Assembly (NCBI GenBank): GCA_963825765.1
Contig: CAWGUU010000013.1
Location: 186,001-250,000 of the forward strand
Source of the DNA: CAWGUU01 sp963825765
GTDB taxonomy: Bacteria > Actinomycetota > Acidimicrobiia > Acidimicrobiales > AC-14
Length of the DNA stretch: 64,000 nt
Reading direction: 5' to 3'
Shown here piece after piece: positions 52,857-61,113 of the stretch. A program made the position numbers and the translations under genes. The number at the start of each line of letters is the position of its first letter. The stretch's first letter is position 1. A model generated the notes under the pieces. It was given only the letters and a program-made list of their open reading frames with translations, was not told the origin of the DNA and searched no databases.

Positions 52857-54512
52857 TCAGGTCTCCGGCCGGAGGACGGTGACCACGTTGAAGACCGACA
52901 CCGGGGCGTGGAGGCCCTTGAGCGACAGCGCCCCCACCGGCTCGGCCTCGACCAGCTCCTCGACCGCCAGGTAGGCCCGACCGCTGACGAGGATCTGGCC
53001 GGTCTTGGCCTGGTCGCACAGCCGGGCGGCGAGGTTGACGACGCTGCCGATGACTCCGTACTCGTAGCGTCCCTCGAAACCCATCTGGCCGAGGGTGGCG
53101 TACCCGAACGCCAACCCGACTCCGAAACCCAGGTCGTGGCCGCGCTTGCGCCACTCCCGCGTGAGCCCGGCCATGGTGTCCCGCATCGACACGGCCAGCC
53201 GCACCGCCTTCTCGGCCGGACCCTCGCAGGGGATGGGGTCGTTGAAGAACACCATGATCCCGTCCCCCGCGAAGAACCCCACCGTGGCCTCCCAGCGGTG
53301 GATCTCGGCCCCCACCGCGGCGTGGAACTCGCCCAGGAGGGCCATCACGTCCTCCGGCTCGCTCGTCTCGGCGAAGGCGGTGAACCCCCGCAGGTCGCAG
53401 AAGAGCACGGCGATCTTGCTGCGGTGGCTCTGGAGTATGCGCTCGTCGCCGGACGTCAGCAGGAGGTCCGCCACCTGCGGGGACACGAAGCGCCGCAGCT
53501 GGGCCAGTCGGGCGATCTCGGTGACCTGCCCGCTCACCCGTTCCTCCAGCTCGTGGTTGAGCTCCTCCAGCCTGGCCGCCTGCTCCTGGACGGTGGCCAG
53601 CAGCTCGCGCTCCTGGTCACGGAGCCATTTCTTCTCCAGGCAGGCGCCCACCCGGGCCTCGAGTACCACCGGGTCGAAGGGCTTGGGCAGGAAGTCCTCG
53701 GCGCCAAGGCCGATGCAGTCGACCATGTCGTCGATCTCGTCTCGCGCGGAGATCATGATGATCGGCAGGTCCCGCAGCTGGGGGTCGTCCCGGCACGCCT
53801 CCAGCACCTCGTAGCCGTTCATCTCCGGCATCATCAGGTCCAGCAGGACCAGGTCGGGATGCTCGGCGCGGATGGACTCCAGGCCTTGGCGGCCGTTGAC
53901 CGCCGACCGGGTCCTGTACCCCATGCGGGCCAGTCGGCGGGTCAGCACGTCGCGGTTGGTCGGGTCGTCGTCGACCACCAGGATGGTCCCCCGGGCCGAC
54001 CAGGTGCCCTGGGTGACCACGCTCTGGGCGTCATCGTCGTCCTCCCCATCCGACCCATCAGGGCGGTCGGGTGCCTGCTGGTCGGAAGCCGGCTGGTCGG
54101 AGGTCGGGGGGCCGTCGTCCACCAGGTGGGTGTCGTTGGCCAGCGCCAGCGCCCGCACGACGGCCAACCGGATCCGGTCGAGGTCGACGGCGGCACTGCT
54201 GTCCCAGTCGGCGTCCTGGCCCACGAGCCCCGCGGCCTCGTCCCTGATCGTCGCCAGGGCCCGGCGCACGGCGCCGAGGGACGTCGCCCTGTCGAGCGTC
54301 GACGGCTGGAGGAACTCGCCGAAGGCGGCGGTGGCCCGATGGCCGGCGGCGACGATGTCGTCCAGCGCCGACGTGGCACTGGCGTCGTCGGCGGGCACGT
54401 CGTCGAGCAGCAGCTCCGCGTAGCCGAGGATGTGGTTGAGCTGGGTGCGCATCTCGTGGCGGAGGTTCCGGCGCTCGACCCGGCCGCCCTCGGGCCCCGG
54501 GACGGCCGTCAT
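52857..54512 (-). CDS. REC-adenylate/guanylate cyclase with an N-terminal HisKA-like segment
   Basis: A 551-residue protein. Residues 16-35 read NLRHEMRTQLNHILGYAELL, like a phospho-acceptor helix of a histidine kinase, but no ATPase domain follows. After an acidic linker comes a receiver domain (about 175-290; ILVVDDDPTNRDVL, LVLLDLMMPEMNGYEVL, PKPFDPVVLEARV), a coiled coil, and a class III cyclase (about 370-540; VLFCDLRGFTAFAETS, FFAGDGIMVFFNDPI, EYGVIGSVVNLAARLC) with both metal-binding Asp present. It likely makes cAMP or cGMP under phosphorelay control. Convergent with the hybrid kinase, and the single-domain regulator precedes it. Confidence 0.93.
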   Translation of the reverse strand: MTAVPGPEGGRVERRNLRHEMRTQLNHILGYAELLLDDVPADDASATSALDDIVAAGHRATAAFGEFLQPSTLDRATSLGAVRRALATIRDEAAGLVGQDADWDSSAAVDLDRIRLAVVRALALANDTHLVDDGPPTSDQPASDQQAPDRPDGSDGEDDDDAQSVVTQGTWSARGTILVVDDDPTNRDVLTRRLARMGYRTRSAVNGRQGLESIRAEHPDLVLLDLMMPEMNGYEVLEACRDDPQLRDLPIIMISARDEIDDMVDCIGLGAEDFLPKPFDPVVLEARVGACLEKKWLRDQERELLATVQEQAARLEELNHELEERVSGQVTEIARLAQLRRFVSPQVADLLLTSGDERILQSHRSKIAVLFCDLRGFTAFAETSEPEDVMALLGEFHAAVGAEIHRWEATVGFFAGDGIMVFFNDPIPCEGPAEKAVRLAVSMRDTMAGLTREWRKRGHDLGFGVGLAFGYATLGQMGFEGRYEYGVIGSVVNLAARLCDQAKTGQILVSGRAYLAVEELVEAEPVGALSLKGLHAPVSVFNVVTVLRPET

Positions 54513-54542
54513 CCGCCGGACACCGTCATCGGCCGGGTGTCG

Positions 54543-54917
54543 TCATTGGCCCGGTATGACGAGCAGGGCGTTCATCTTGGCCAACAACCGGTCCAGCTCG
54601 ATCGGTTTGGTGTCGTAGTCGTCACAGCCGGCCTCGAGCGCCCGCTCCCTGTCGCCGGCCATGGCGTGGGCGGTGAGGGCGATCACCGGGATGGACCTGG
54701 TGTCGGCCGAGTCCTTGAGCAGCCGTGCCACCACCCAGCCGTCGAGCACGGGGAGGCTCATGTCGAGAAGGATGAGGTCCGGCGCGTCCGACCGCGCCCG
54801 CTCCACCCCCTCGCTTCCGTCGACCGCCACGATCACGTCGAATCCCCTCCGGGTCAGGCGCCGAAGGAGGAGGTCGCGGTTCAGCTCGTTGTCTTCGACG
54901 AGGAGGATCTTGGGCAT
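54543..54917 (-). CDS. Single-domain response regulator
   Basis: 124 residues, REC only: KILLVEDNELNRDLLLRRL, LILLDMSLPVLDGWVVA with the acceptor Asp, PVIALTAHAM and YDTKPIELDRLL. A CheY/DivK-type phosphate shuttle with no output domain. It lies 30 bases upstream of the REC-cyclase on the same strand and beside the hybrid kinase, so the three probably form one relay. Confidence 0.95.
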   Translation of the reverse strand: MPKILLVEDNELNRDLLLRRLTRRGFDVIVAVDGSEGVERARSDAPDLILLDMSLPVLDGWVVARLLKDSADTRSIPVIALTAHAMAGDRERALEAGCDDYDTKPIELDRLLAKMNALLVIPGQ

Positions 54918-55030
54918 CGGTCACCACGAGCGCTTCAGCCCTTGGAGGCGCAATTCTGCCCCACCACCGGCGGACGTGCATACCCCGCCGGCAAAGGCCC
55001 GTGACGGGACCGACGTGTAGCGTTGGCGCC

Positions 55031-55225
55031 ATGCGAGTGGTCGTCGACTTCGACAAGTGCAAGTCCCATGCCAACTGCATGGCCTACGCCCCCGAGGTGT
55101 TCGAGGTCCGCGACGACAATTTCCTGTACATCCTCCAGGAGCACCCGCCCGAAGAGCTGTGGGAGTCGGTCGAGATGGCCCAGGCCGTCTGCCCGGAGCA
55201 GGCCATCACCCTCCTGGATGACTGA
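55031..55225 (+). CDS. Small 3Fe-4S type ferredoxin
   Basis: 64 residues: VVVDFDKCKSHANCMAYAPEVFEV with C-x5-C and a later AVCPEQAI Cys. Three cysteines and the AP/PEVFE context are those of the actinobacterial P450-type 3Fe-4S ferredoxins. It is an electron carrier, and the next gene encodes a matching ferredoxin reductase. No P450 is in the window. Confidence 0.93.
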   Translation: MRVVVDFDKCKSHANCMAYAPEVFEVRDDNFLYILQEHPPEELWESVEMAQAVCPEQAITLLDD

Positions 55226-55294
55226 CAGCCGCTGAGCACCGGCAGCCTCCCTTGAGGACTGAGAGGCGGCGCTCGAGGACTGGCAGGCGGCTCA
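55215..55294. repeat. Degenerate ~21-bp tandem repeat at the ferredoxin stop
   Basis: GAGGACTGAGAGGCGGCGC (from 55254) is followed by GAGGACTGGCAGGCGGCTC (from 55275), and a diverged first unit (GGATGACTGACAGCCGCTGA, from 55216) spans the ferredoxin stop. Copies are less alike than in the other arrays, suggesting age. Confidence 0.6.
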
Positions 55295-55313
55295 CGGGGA
55301 CGGGCGGGACGCG

Positions 55314-56540
55314 GTGACCGCCGGCCTGGGCACCGTCGTCGTCGTCGGTGCCTCGTTGGCCGGGGTCCAGGCCGCCGACACCCTGCGCGACCAGGGCTTC
55401 GGCGGGCGGGTCGTCCTGGTAGGCGCCGAGCACCACCTGCCGTACGACCGGCCCCCGCTGTCCAAGGAGCTGCTGGCCGGGACCAGCACGCCCGACGAGG
55501 CCCTGCTGCGCCCTCCGGGCCACTTCGAGGACCGGGCCATCGAGCTGATCCTCGGGACCATGGCGACCGGCCTGGACCTCGACCGCCGCCTGGTCCATCT
55601 GGCGGTGGCCGGGGCCGAGGTGGCCCCCCTCGGCTTCGACGGACTGGTGATCGCCACCGGGGCCGCGCCCCGGCGGCTGCCCGGCACGTCGGCCCTGGCC
55701 GGCGTGCACGTCCTGCGCACGCTCGACGACTGCCTGGCAGTGTCGGCCGCCCTGGACGAGTCGCCCCGGGTCGTCGTGGTCGGTGCCGGCTTCATCGGCG
55801 CCGAGGTGGCGGCGACCTGCCGGGGCCGGGGCCTGGAGGTGACGGTCGTCGAGGCCCTCCCGGTGCCGCTGGCGAAGGCCGTCGGACCCGACATCGGCGC
55901 GGCGCTGGCCGAGCTGCACCGGGACCACGGCGTGGCCCTCCGCACCGGGGTGGGGGTCGCCGCCCTGGAGGGATCCCGCCGGGTGGAACGGGTGGCCCTG
56001 GCCGACGGATCGGCCGTCGAAGCCGACCTGGTCGTGGTCGGCGTCGGCGTGAAGCCCCAGACCGCCTGGTTGGCGGGCTCGGGCCTGACCCTCGACGACG
56101 GGGTGGTCTGCGACGCCGCCTGCGTCGCCGCCCCCGGCGTGGTGGCGGCGGGCGACGTCGCCCGCTGGGACAACCGGCTGTTCGGCCGCCTCATGCGGGT
56201 CGAGCACTGGACCAACGCCGTAGAGCAGGGAGCAGCGGCGGCGACCTCCCTGCTGGCCGCGGCCGCCGGCGAGCGGCCGCCGTCCTTCGCCCCGGTGCCG
56301 TACTTCTGGTCCGACCAGTACGGGCTGCGGATCCAGTACGTGGGGGCGTCGAGGCCGGGCGACGAGATGGTCGTCGTCGACGGTTCGCTCGACGACCGCC
56401 GGTTCGTCGCCGTCTACGGCCGGGAGGGCAGGATCGTGGCCGCCCTGGCCGTCGGGCGGGCCCGCCGGCTCATGGCCTACCGGCGCATGATCGCCGAGCG
56501 CGGGCCCTGGGAGGAGGCCCTGAAGGGCTCGGGCAGGTGA
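55314..56540 (+). CDS. FAD-dependent ferredoxin reductase
   Basis: A 408-residue protein, GTG start. The FAD loop VVVVGASLAGVQAADTLR, LPYDRPPLSKELL, the NAD loop VVVVGAGFIGAEVAATC and the second FAD motif VVAAGDVARWDN are those of the putidaredoxin/rubredoxin reductase group. Its C-terminal dimer-like domain (FWSDQYGLRIQYVG) is typical. It passes electrons from NAD(P)H to the adjacent ferredoxin, and on to a P450 or other oxygenase encoded elsewhere. Confidence 0.95.
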   Translation: MTAGLGTVVVVGASLAGVQAADTLRDQGFGGRVVLVGAEHHLPYDRPPLSKELLAGTSTPDEALLRPPGHFEDRAIELILGTMATGLDLDRRLVHLAVAGAEVAPLGFDGLVIATGAAPRRLPGTSALAGVHVLRTLDDCLAVSAALDESPRVVVVGAGFIGAEVAATCRGRGLEVTVVEALPVPLAKAVGPDIGAALAELHRDHGVALRTGVGVAALEGSRRVERVALADGSAVEADLVVVGVGVKPQTAWLAGSGLTLDDGVVCDAACVAAPGVVAAGDVARWDNRLFGRLMRVEHWTNAVEQGAAAATSLLAAAAGERPPSFAPVPYFWSDQYGLRIQYVGASRPGDEMVVVDGSLDDRRFVAVYGREGRIVAALAVGRARRLMAYRRMIAERGPWEEALKGSGR

Positions 56541-56617
56541 CTGGCCGTAGGTGACGAGCGGGCAGGTCGGCGCCCTGTCACCCACATGCTGGCTCTCCCC
56601 CACCTACTGTGCGTCGG

Positions 56618-58366
56618 GTGCCGAAGAAGAAGGGAAGGCATCCGCGGGGCGGCAGGACCACGCCCAAGGGAACCAGGCCGGGCGAGCACGCGACCACCTC
56701 GGCGATACCGGGGGCAGCCGGCGAGCCCGACCTCATGCGCGACGTGCGGCGGGCGCTGGCCGACGACGATCCCCTGGCCCTGCTGGCCCTGGTCAGCTCG
56801 ATCATGACCACCGTCGACGAGCGGCGGATCAACCCCTTCGGTGCCGACGACCGGCCCGAAGGGCTCACCCTCGACACCCTCGTCGCATCCTTCGCCGGCG
56901 TCGACCGGCGGGAGACCTCCGCCCTGCTGACGGCCATCGCCGCCATCACGCCCGACGACCTTCTTCGGGCCCGGATCCGCCGGGTCCTCGAATCCCGGCG
57001 CCACCCGCTCCCGGTGTGGCTCACCGGCATGCACGACGCCCGCGCCTACATCACCCTGGAGATGGTCCACGTCCTCGGTGACGGCGACAACATCATGATC
57101 GGCCTCCGCCTGGTCGGGGGCGTCGAGCTGACCTTCGTGGTCTACATCGACCACAACGTCGGCACCCTGGTGAAGGACGCCTTCGTGGTCCCGGAGACCA
57201 TCGACAAGCTGATCCGGTTCATGAAGACGAAGAGCGACGACATCGACACCGAGTGGCTGCCCCTCGACCCGGCCGAGGCCCGGGCCCGCGTCGCCGACGC
57301 AATCGAGATGGCGGCCATGACCTACCCGCCGTTCGAGTCGGACACCTGGCCGATGTGCCGGCCACTCGTGGAGTGGGTCAACCGCAAGCTGCCGGCCGGC
57401 GGCACCGGCTACCGGTACCGGGACTGGACCGACGACGCCCTCGACGCCATCGCCCACCGCTTCTTCGCCTCGCCATTCGGCACCGACCTCGACGACGAGG
57501 ACGGCCGCGAGCTGCTCGATCACCTGCTGTGGTTCGCCGTCGTGGACGGTCCGGGCGACCCCCTCCGGTGGAGCGCCGTCGCCGTGGAGCTGGTCCTCGT
57601 CTCCTGGATCCCCCGCACGACCACCGTCCCGGCGGCCAACCTGGCCCAGTTGCCGGACGTGCTGCGGGCCTTCATCCGGTTCTGCCACCACGAGCGCGGG
57701 ATCAGGCCGGCGCTCACCACCGAGACCCTCGAGGCCGTCGACCGGTGGGAGCCCGAGTACCACGAGCTCCTCGCCGACCTCCGGTCCGAGTTCGGCGCCT
57801 TCGACCCCGCCGAGTGGCCGCGGATCGCGCGCTTCGCGCTGGCCCGCCAGGTGGGAGGCGAGGAGGCCCTCGACGCCCTCGACCTCGAGCCCCTCCCCGA
57901 CGAGGCGTTCGAGTGGGACGGTGTCCCCGACGACATCCGCCCTGTCGTCGCCGACGTGCTGGCGCTGACCGACGGGTGGTGCGACTCGGTGGGCAACCTC
58001 GAGTACCGCACCGCCTGCCGCCGCTTCGTCGCCCGGGCCGCGGACCGCAGCCCCAGCCTGTTCCGCGGCAACGCCCGCGCCGACACCACCGCGGCCGCCG
58101 CCTGCTGGGCGGTCGCCAAGGCCAACGAACTGTTCACGGTGTCGGAGCGTGGCAACAAGAGCCTGCTGGTCAAGGACCTCCTGGCCCACTTCGGTCTCCG
58201 GCGCAGCGTCTCGCAACGGGCCTACACCATGATCAGGGCGGGAGGCTTCGACGACCCGGACAGCGCCGGCTACCACTTCGACGTCGTCCTGGGCTCCCCC
58301 GACTACCTGACGGCGGCGCAGCGCCGCCGGATCGTCGAGACCCGGGAGGCGCTGACCACCCTGTGA
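56618..58366 (+). CDS. Large hypothetical protein, actinobacterial
   Basis: 582 residues from GTG 56618 (a GTG nine bases earlier is also possible), opening with a basic segment VPKKKGRHPRGG. No recognised domain. The composition is acidic and largely helical with no membrane segment. Recurrent patterns include FVVYIDHNVGTLVKDAFVVPETID, suggesting a globular domain, and a C-terminal stretch (LLVKDLLAHFGLRRSVSQRA) that looks like a small winged or helix-turn-helix fold. Function unknown. Confidence 0.8.
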   Translation: MPKKKGRHPRGGRTTPKGTRPGEHATTSAIPGAAGEPDLMRDVRRALADDDPLALLALVSSIMTTVDERRINPFGADDRPEGLTLDTLVASFAGVDRRETSALLTAIAAITPDDLLRARIRRVLESRRHPLPVWLTGMHDARAYITLEMVHVLGDGDNIMIGLRLVGGVELTFVVYIDHNVGTLVKDAFVVPETIDKLIRFMKTKSDDIDTEWLPLDPAEARARVADAIEMAAMTYPPFESDTWPMCRPLVEWVNRKLPAGGTGYRYRDWTDDALDAIAHRFFASPFGTDLDDEDGRELLDHLLWFAVVDGPGDPLRWSAVAVELVLVSWIPRTTTVPAANLAQLPDVLRAFIRFCHHERGIRPALTTETLEAVDRWEPEYHELLADLRSEFGAFDPAEWPRIARFALARQVGGEEALDALDLEPLPDEAFEWDGVPDDIRPVVADVLALTDGWCDSVGNLEYRTACRRFVARAADRSPSLFRGNARADTTAAAACWAVAKANELFTVSERGNKSLLVKDLLAHFGLRRSVSQRAYTMIRAGGFDDPDSAGYHFDVVLGSPDYLTAAQRRRIVETREALTTL

Positions 58367-58409
58367 CAGACTTGCGGCTCCGGGAGCCGCGGCTTCGGGG
58401 GGGGTGACG

Positions 58410-59332
58410 ATGCGCTGCCATAACAGGATGGCCCTCCGGATCGTCGCGCCGCTGTTCGTCCTTCTCGTCGCCTGCACCTCCGGCGACCGGACGCCCCAAC
58501 CACCGGCCGGTGCCGACACCACCTTGACCGTCACGGTCGGCTCCTTCGACTTCGCCGAGAGCGAGCTGCTGGGCGAGCTGTACAGCCAGGCGCTGGAGAG
58601 CGGCGGGTTCACGGTGCGCCGGGCGTTCGACCTCGGCCCCCGTGAGTTCGTGGCCCCCGCCCTCGCCCGGGGCCTCGTGGACCTGGTGCCCGAGTACGCA
58701 GGAACGGCGCTGCAGTTCGTGAGCCTGGGACGGGCCCAGCCGGGTGCCGACCCGGTGGCGGCACGAGAGGCGCTGGTCCAGGCGTTGACAGGGACCGGCG
58801 TCACCGCCCTGCAGGCTGCTCCTGCCCAGGACGCCAACACGTTCGCCTGACCCATGAGACGGCCGAACGCCTCGGGCTCCGCCGCCTGAGCGACCTGGCC
58901 GCCGCCGGGCCCAGCCTGACGTTCGGCGGACCGCCCGAGTGCGGCACCCGCCCCCTCTGCCTGCAAGGTCTGGAGCGGGTGTACGCGGTGCGGTTCAAGG
59001 AGGTCGTCGCCCTCGACGCAGGCGGCCCGTTGAGCCTCCAGGCGCTCCGGGCCGGGGTGGTCGACGTAGCCCTGCTCTTCACCACCGACCCCACCGTCGC
59101 CGACGGGGGGCTCGTCGAGCTCGTCGACGACCGGGCCCTGCAACCGGCCGAGAACGTCATCCCCCTCGTGCGGACCGCGGTCGTCGACCGCGGTGGCGCC
59201 CGGCTCGTCGAGCTGATCGACGGCGTCTCCCGCCTGCTGACCACCGACGAGGTCCGTGGCCTCAACCGGCTTGTCGCCGAAGGTGGCGGGGTGGTGGCCG
59301 CCGCCTGGCTGGCGTCGATGGGGCTCACATGA
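58410..59332 (+). CDS. OpuAC-like glycine betaine/choline-type substrate-binding lipoprotein, frame broken once
   Basis: ATG 58410 starts a lipoprotein signal (MALRIVAPLFVLLVACTSGD) with lipobox LVAC. The mature N-lobe, VTVGSFDFAESELLGELYSQALESGGFTV, is the OpuAC/ProX fold. The frame stops at 58850 right after NTFA. The next frame continues with VRLTHETAERLGLRRLSDLA and the remaining lobe (RVYAVRFKEVVALDAGG...FTTDPTVADGG) to 59332. A missing base near 58840 explains it; about 308 residues when repaired. Its stop overlaps the PAP2-like gene by four bases. No transporter subunits lie nearby. Confidence 0.8.
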
Positions 59333-60213
59333 CCGAGCCGCCGGGCAAGGTGCCGCCGGGCGAGGTGCCGCCACCGGGCGAGGTGCCGCCGGTCGAGGTG
59401 TTGCCGCCGGGCGAGGTGCCGCCGGTCGAGGTGTTGCCACCGCCGCTCCCGACGGCGGAGGAGTCGCTCCCGCCGACGGTCGAACGCCGACGCCGCCGAC
59501 GACGGCCGACCGGTGCCGCGGCCCCGCTGCCGAGGAGCATCGGCTCCACCGGCAAGGCCCTGCTGGTGGCGTCGGCCCTCCTGCTGTTCTGGGTCGTCGC
59601 GGTGGCCGAGTGGGCGTGGGCCCGGCGGGTCACCGACCGGTTCGACGCCGACGTGCTGCGCCAGATCGCCCGCGCCCGCACCGGATGGCTGACCAACGTC
59701 ATGTCCGGGGTGCAACGGATGGGATCGGGCTGGTGGGTGACGGCAGTGGCCGTGGGCCTGGTCGTGGCCCTGCTGGTGTTCAAGCGATGGCGCCACCTGT
59801 TCACCCTGGTGGGCAGCATCATGCTGATCGAGGTGATCGGCGGGCTCGTGTACGAGGCGTTCTCCCGCCCGCGCCCCTTCGACGTGACCATCATCGGCAG
59901 GTGGGGGGGCTTCTCGATGCCGGCGGCCCCCGTGGCCGTCGTCGCGGTCATCGGGATCGGGATCATCTACTGCCTGGTCGTGGCCGGCCGTCCGGTGTTC
60001 TTCTGTGATCCCCGCTCGCCCTGGCAGCGAGGCACCAACGAGAACTGGAACGGGCTGGCCCGCCAGTTCCTGCCCAAGGGCACCGACCTCTCCGTCCACA
60101 GCCAGGACCAGCTCAACGAGATCGCCCGGTTGTTGAACGAGCGCCCCCGCAAGACCCTGAACTGGGATACTCCAGCGGAACGATTCAACGAGCTTGTCGC
60201 GGTCACCACTTGA
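59329..60213 (+). CDS. PAP2-like membrane protein truncated by an IS30 fragment
   Basis: 294 residues from ATG 59329 (ATGA overlap with the binding-protein gene). It begins with Pro/Glu/Val repeats (VPPGEVPPPGEVPPVEVLPP), then four or five TM helices and a PAP2-type FSRPRPFDV segment. From about residue 223, where the third phosphatase motif should follow, the text becomes FFCDPRSPWQRGTNEN, then LLNERPRKTLNWDTPAERF, the C-terminus of an IS30 transposase in frame. The phosphatase domain is thus cut, and the protein is probably inactive or altered. Confidence 0.85.
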   Translation: MTEPPGKVPPGEVPPPGEVPPVEVLPPGEVPPVEVLPPPLPTAEESLPPTVERRRRRRRPTGAAAPLPRSIGSTGKALLVASALLLFWVVAVAEWAWARRVTDRFDADVLRQIARARTGWLTNVMSGVQRMGSGWWVTAVAVGLVVALLVFKRWRHLFTLVGSIMLIEVIGGLVYEAFSRPRPFDVTIIGRWGGFSMPAAPVAVVAVIGIGIIYCLVVAGRPVFFCDPRSPWQRGTNENWNGLARQFLPKGTDLSVHSQDQLNEIARLLNERPRKTLNWDTPAERFNELVAVTT

Positions 60214-60222
60214 AAGCCGCGC
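59995..60222 (+). mobile_element. IS30-family remnant (transposase C-terminus and right end)
   Basis: The last 72 codons before 60213 are an IS30 transposase C-terminal catalytic region: SPWQRGTNENWNGLARQFLP with the catalytic Glu (NEN), then RPRKTLNWDTPAE. The end CACTTGAAAGCCGC after the stop may be its terminal repeat. The rest of the element is missing upstream, so it arrived as or decayed to a fragment, fused in frame to the PAP2-like gene. Confidence 0.88.
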
Positions 60223-60288
60223 GCCCGGATCACGGCGCTACCAGTGATCCGAACCGCTGGCGCGTGCCGCGCTGTCAGGACGGCGGCG

Positions 60289-61068
60289 TCATGGGTCGAG
60301 CGACGCGGCCGCGTAGGCGGTGCGCACGGGTTCGCACCATATGACGACCGACCGGAGCTCTGCGGTCGGGACGTCGGCGGGAACCACGTAGTTCTGGGCC
60401 CCTGCGGTGGCCTTCAGCCGGTCGAGCTGCACGTGGGGCGCCTCGAGCGCCTCCTTGCTGGTCCGGGGCTCGTCCGCCTCGCTGAGCCACACGAACAGGT
60501 CGGAGTTGCTCGTCACCTGGAACGGGTCCAGCCGCAGCGCCATCGCCCCATCCGGCAACTGGTACAGAGTCGCCGTGCCGCTCCCGGCCTGGTCGATGCC
60601 GTAGAAGCTGCCGTGGGACAGCCGCGACCGCTCGTCCATCCCCGGCAACACCGCCTCCGAGACGGGGGTGTCCAGCTGCTGTTCGACGACGACCTCCCAC
60701 CCGCCCGTGGCCACGACGTCGAGGGCGGCGGATCCGGTCCGGATGGAGAAGCCGAACGCCTTGCCGGGACAGCTCGGCTGGGCCAACGGCTCCGGCTCCC
60801 CGTCCACGGACACCTTGAGGGCGCCGCCGGTGCACGACGCGGTCACCCGCCACTGCAGGGCTTCGGAAGAGATCTCGAAGCCGGCGGTCCGCTCGTCGGA
60901 CGTGCCCATGAACGACGCCACCGGCTCCCACCGCGGCGCCACCTTCGACGGTGTCGACGGTACCGAAGCCGTCACGCCCGGGTCCTCACTCGCAGACGAA
61001 CACCCCGTCAGCGCGACGAGCAACGCCGCCAGCGCACCCAGGCGTCCCCGCCCGGTCAGTCCCGCCAA
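60289..61068 (-). CDS. DM13-domain lipoprotein
   Basis: 259 residues from TTG 61068. Lipoprotein signal with lipobox LTGC. The second half is a DM13 domain (SHGSFYGIDQAGSGTATLYQLPDGAMALRLDPFQVTSNSDLFVWLS), a small beta-sandwich linked to extracellular electron transfer or Cys modification. Before it is an unassigned beta-rich domain. The start codon lies within a minisatellite copy. It follows the duplicated-domain lipoprotein on the same strand. Confidence 0.88.
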   Translation of the reverse strand: MAGLTGRGRLGALAALLVALTGCSSASEDPGVTASVPSTPSKVAPRWEPVASFMGTSDERTAGFEISSEALQWRVTASCTGGALKVSVDGEPEPLAQPSCPGKAFGFSIRTGSAALDVVATGGWEVVVEQQLDTPVSEAVLPGMDERSRLSHGSFYGIDQAGSGTATLYQLPDGAMALRLDPFQVTSNSDLFVWLSEADEPRTSKEALEAPHVQLDRLKATAGAQNYVVPADVPTAELRSVVIWCEPVRTAYAAASLDP

Positions 61069-61113
61069 CCGGTCAACACAGCCAACCGGTCAACACGGCC
61101 TGCCGGTCAGCAC
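61064..61113. repeat. 16-17 bp tandem repeats between two lipoprotein genes
   Basis: GCCAACCGGTCAACACA, GCCAACCGGTCAACACG and GCCTGCCGGTCAGCAC follow one another. On the minus strand each holds TGACCGG; the last, GTGCTGACCGG, contains the stop of the upstream lipoprotein. The first copy also includes the TTG start of the DM13 gene. Confidence 0.9.

Noticed and set aside
56477..59440. 987-residue minus-strand frame across the large hypothetical gene
   Set aside because: Antisense shadow; the plus-strand gene has coherent protein character.
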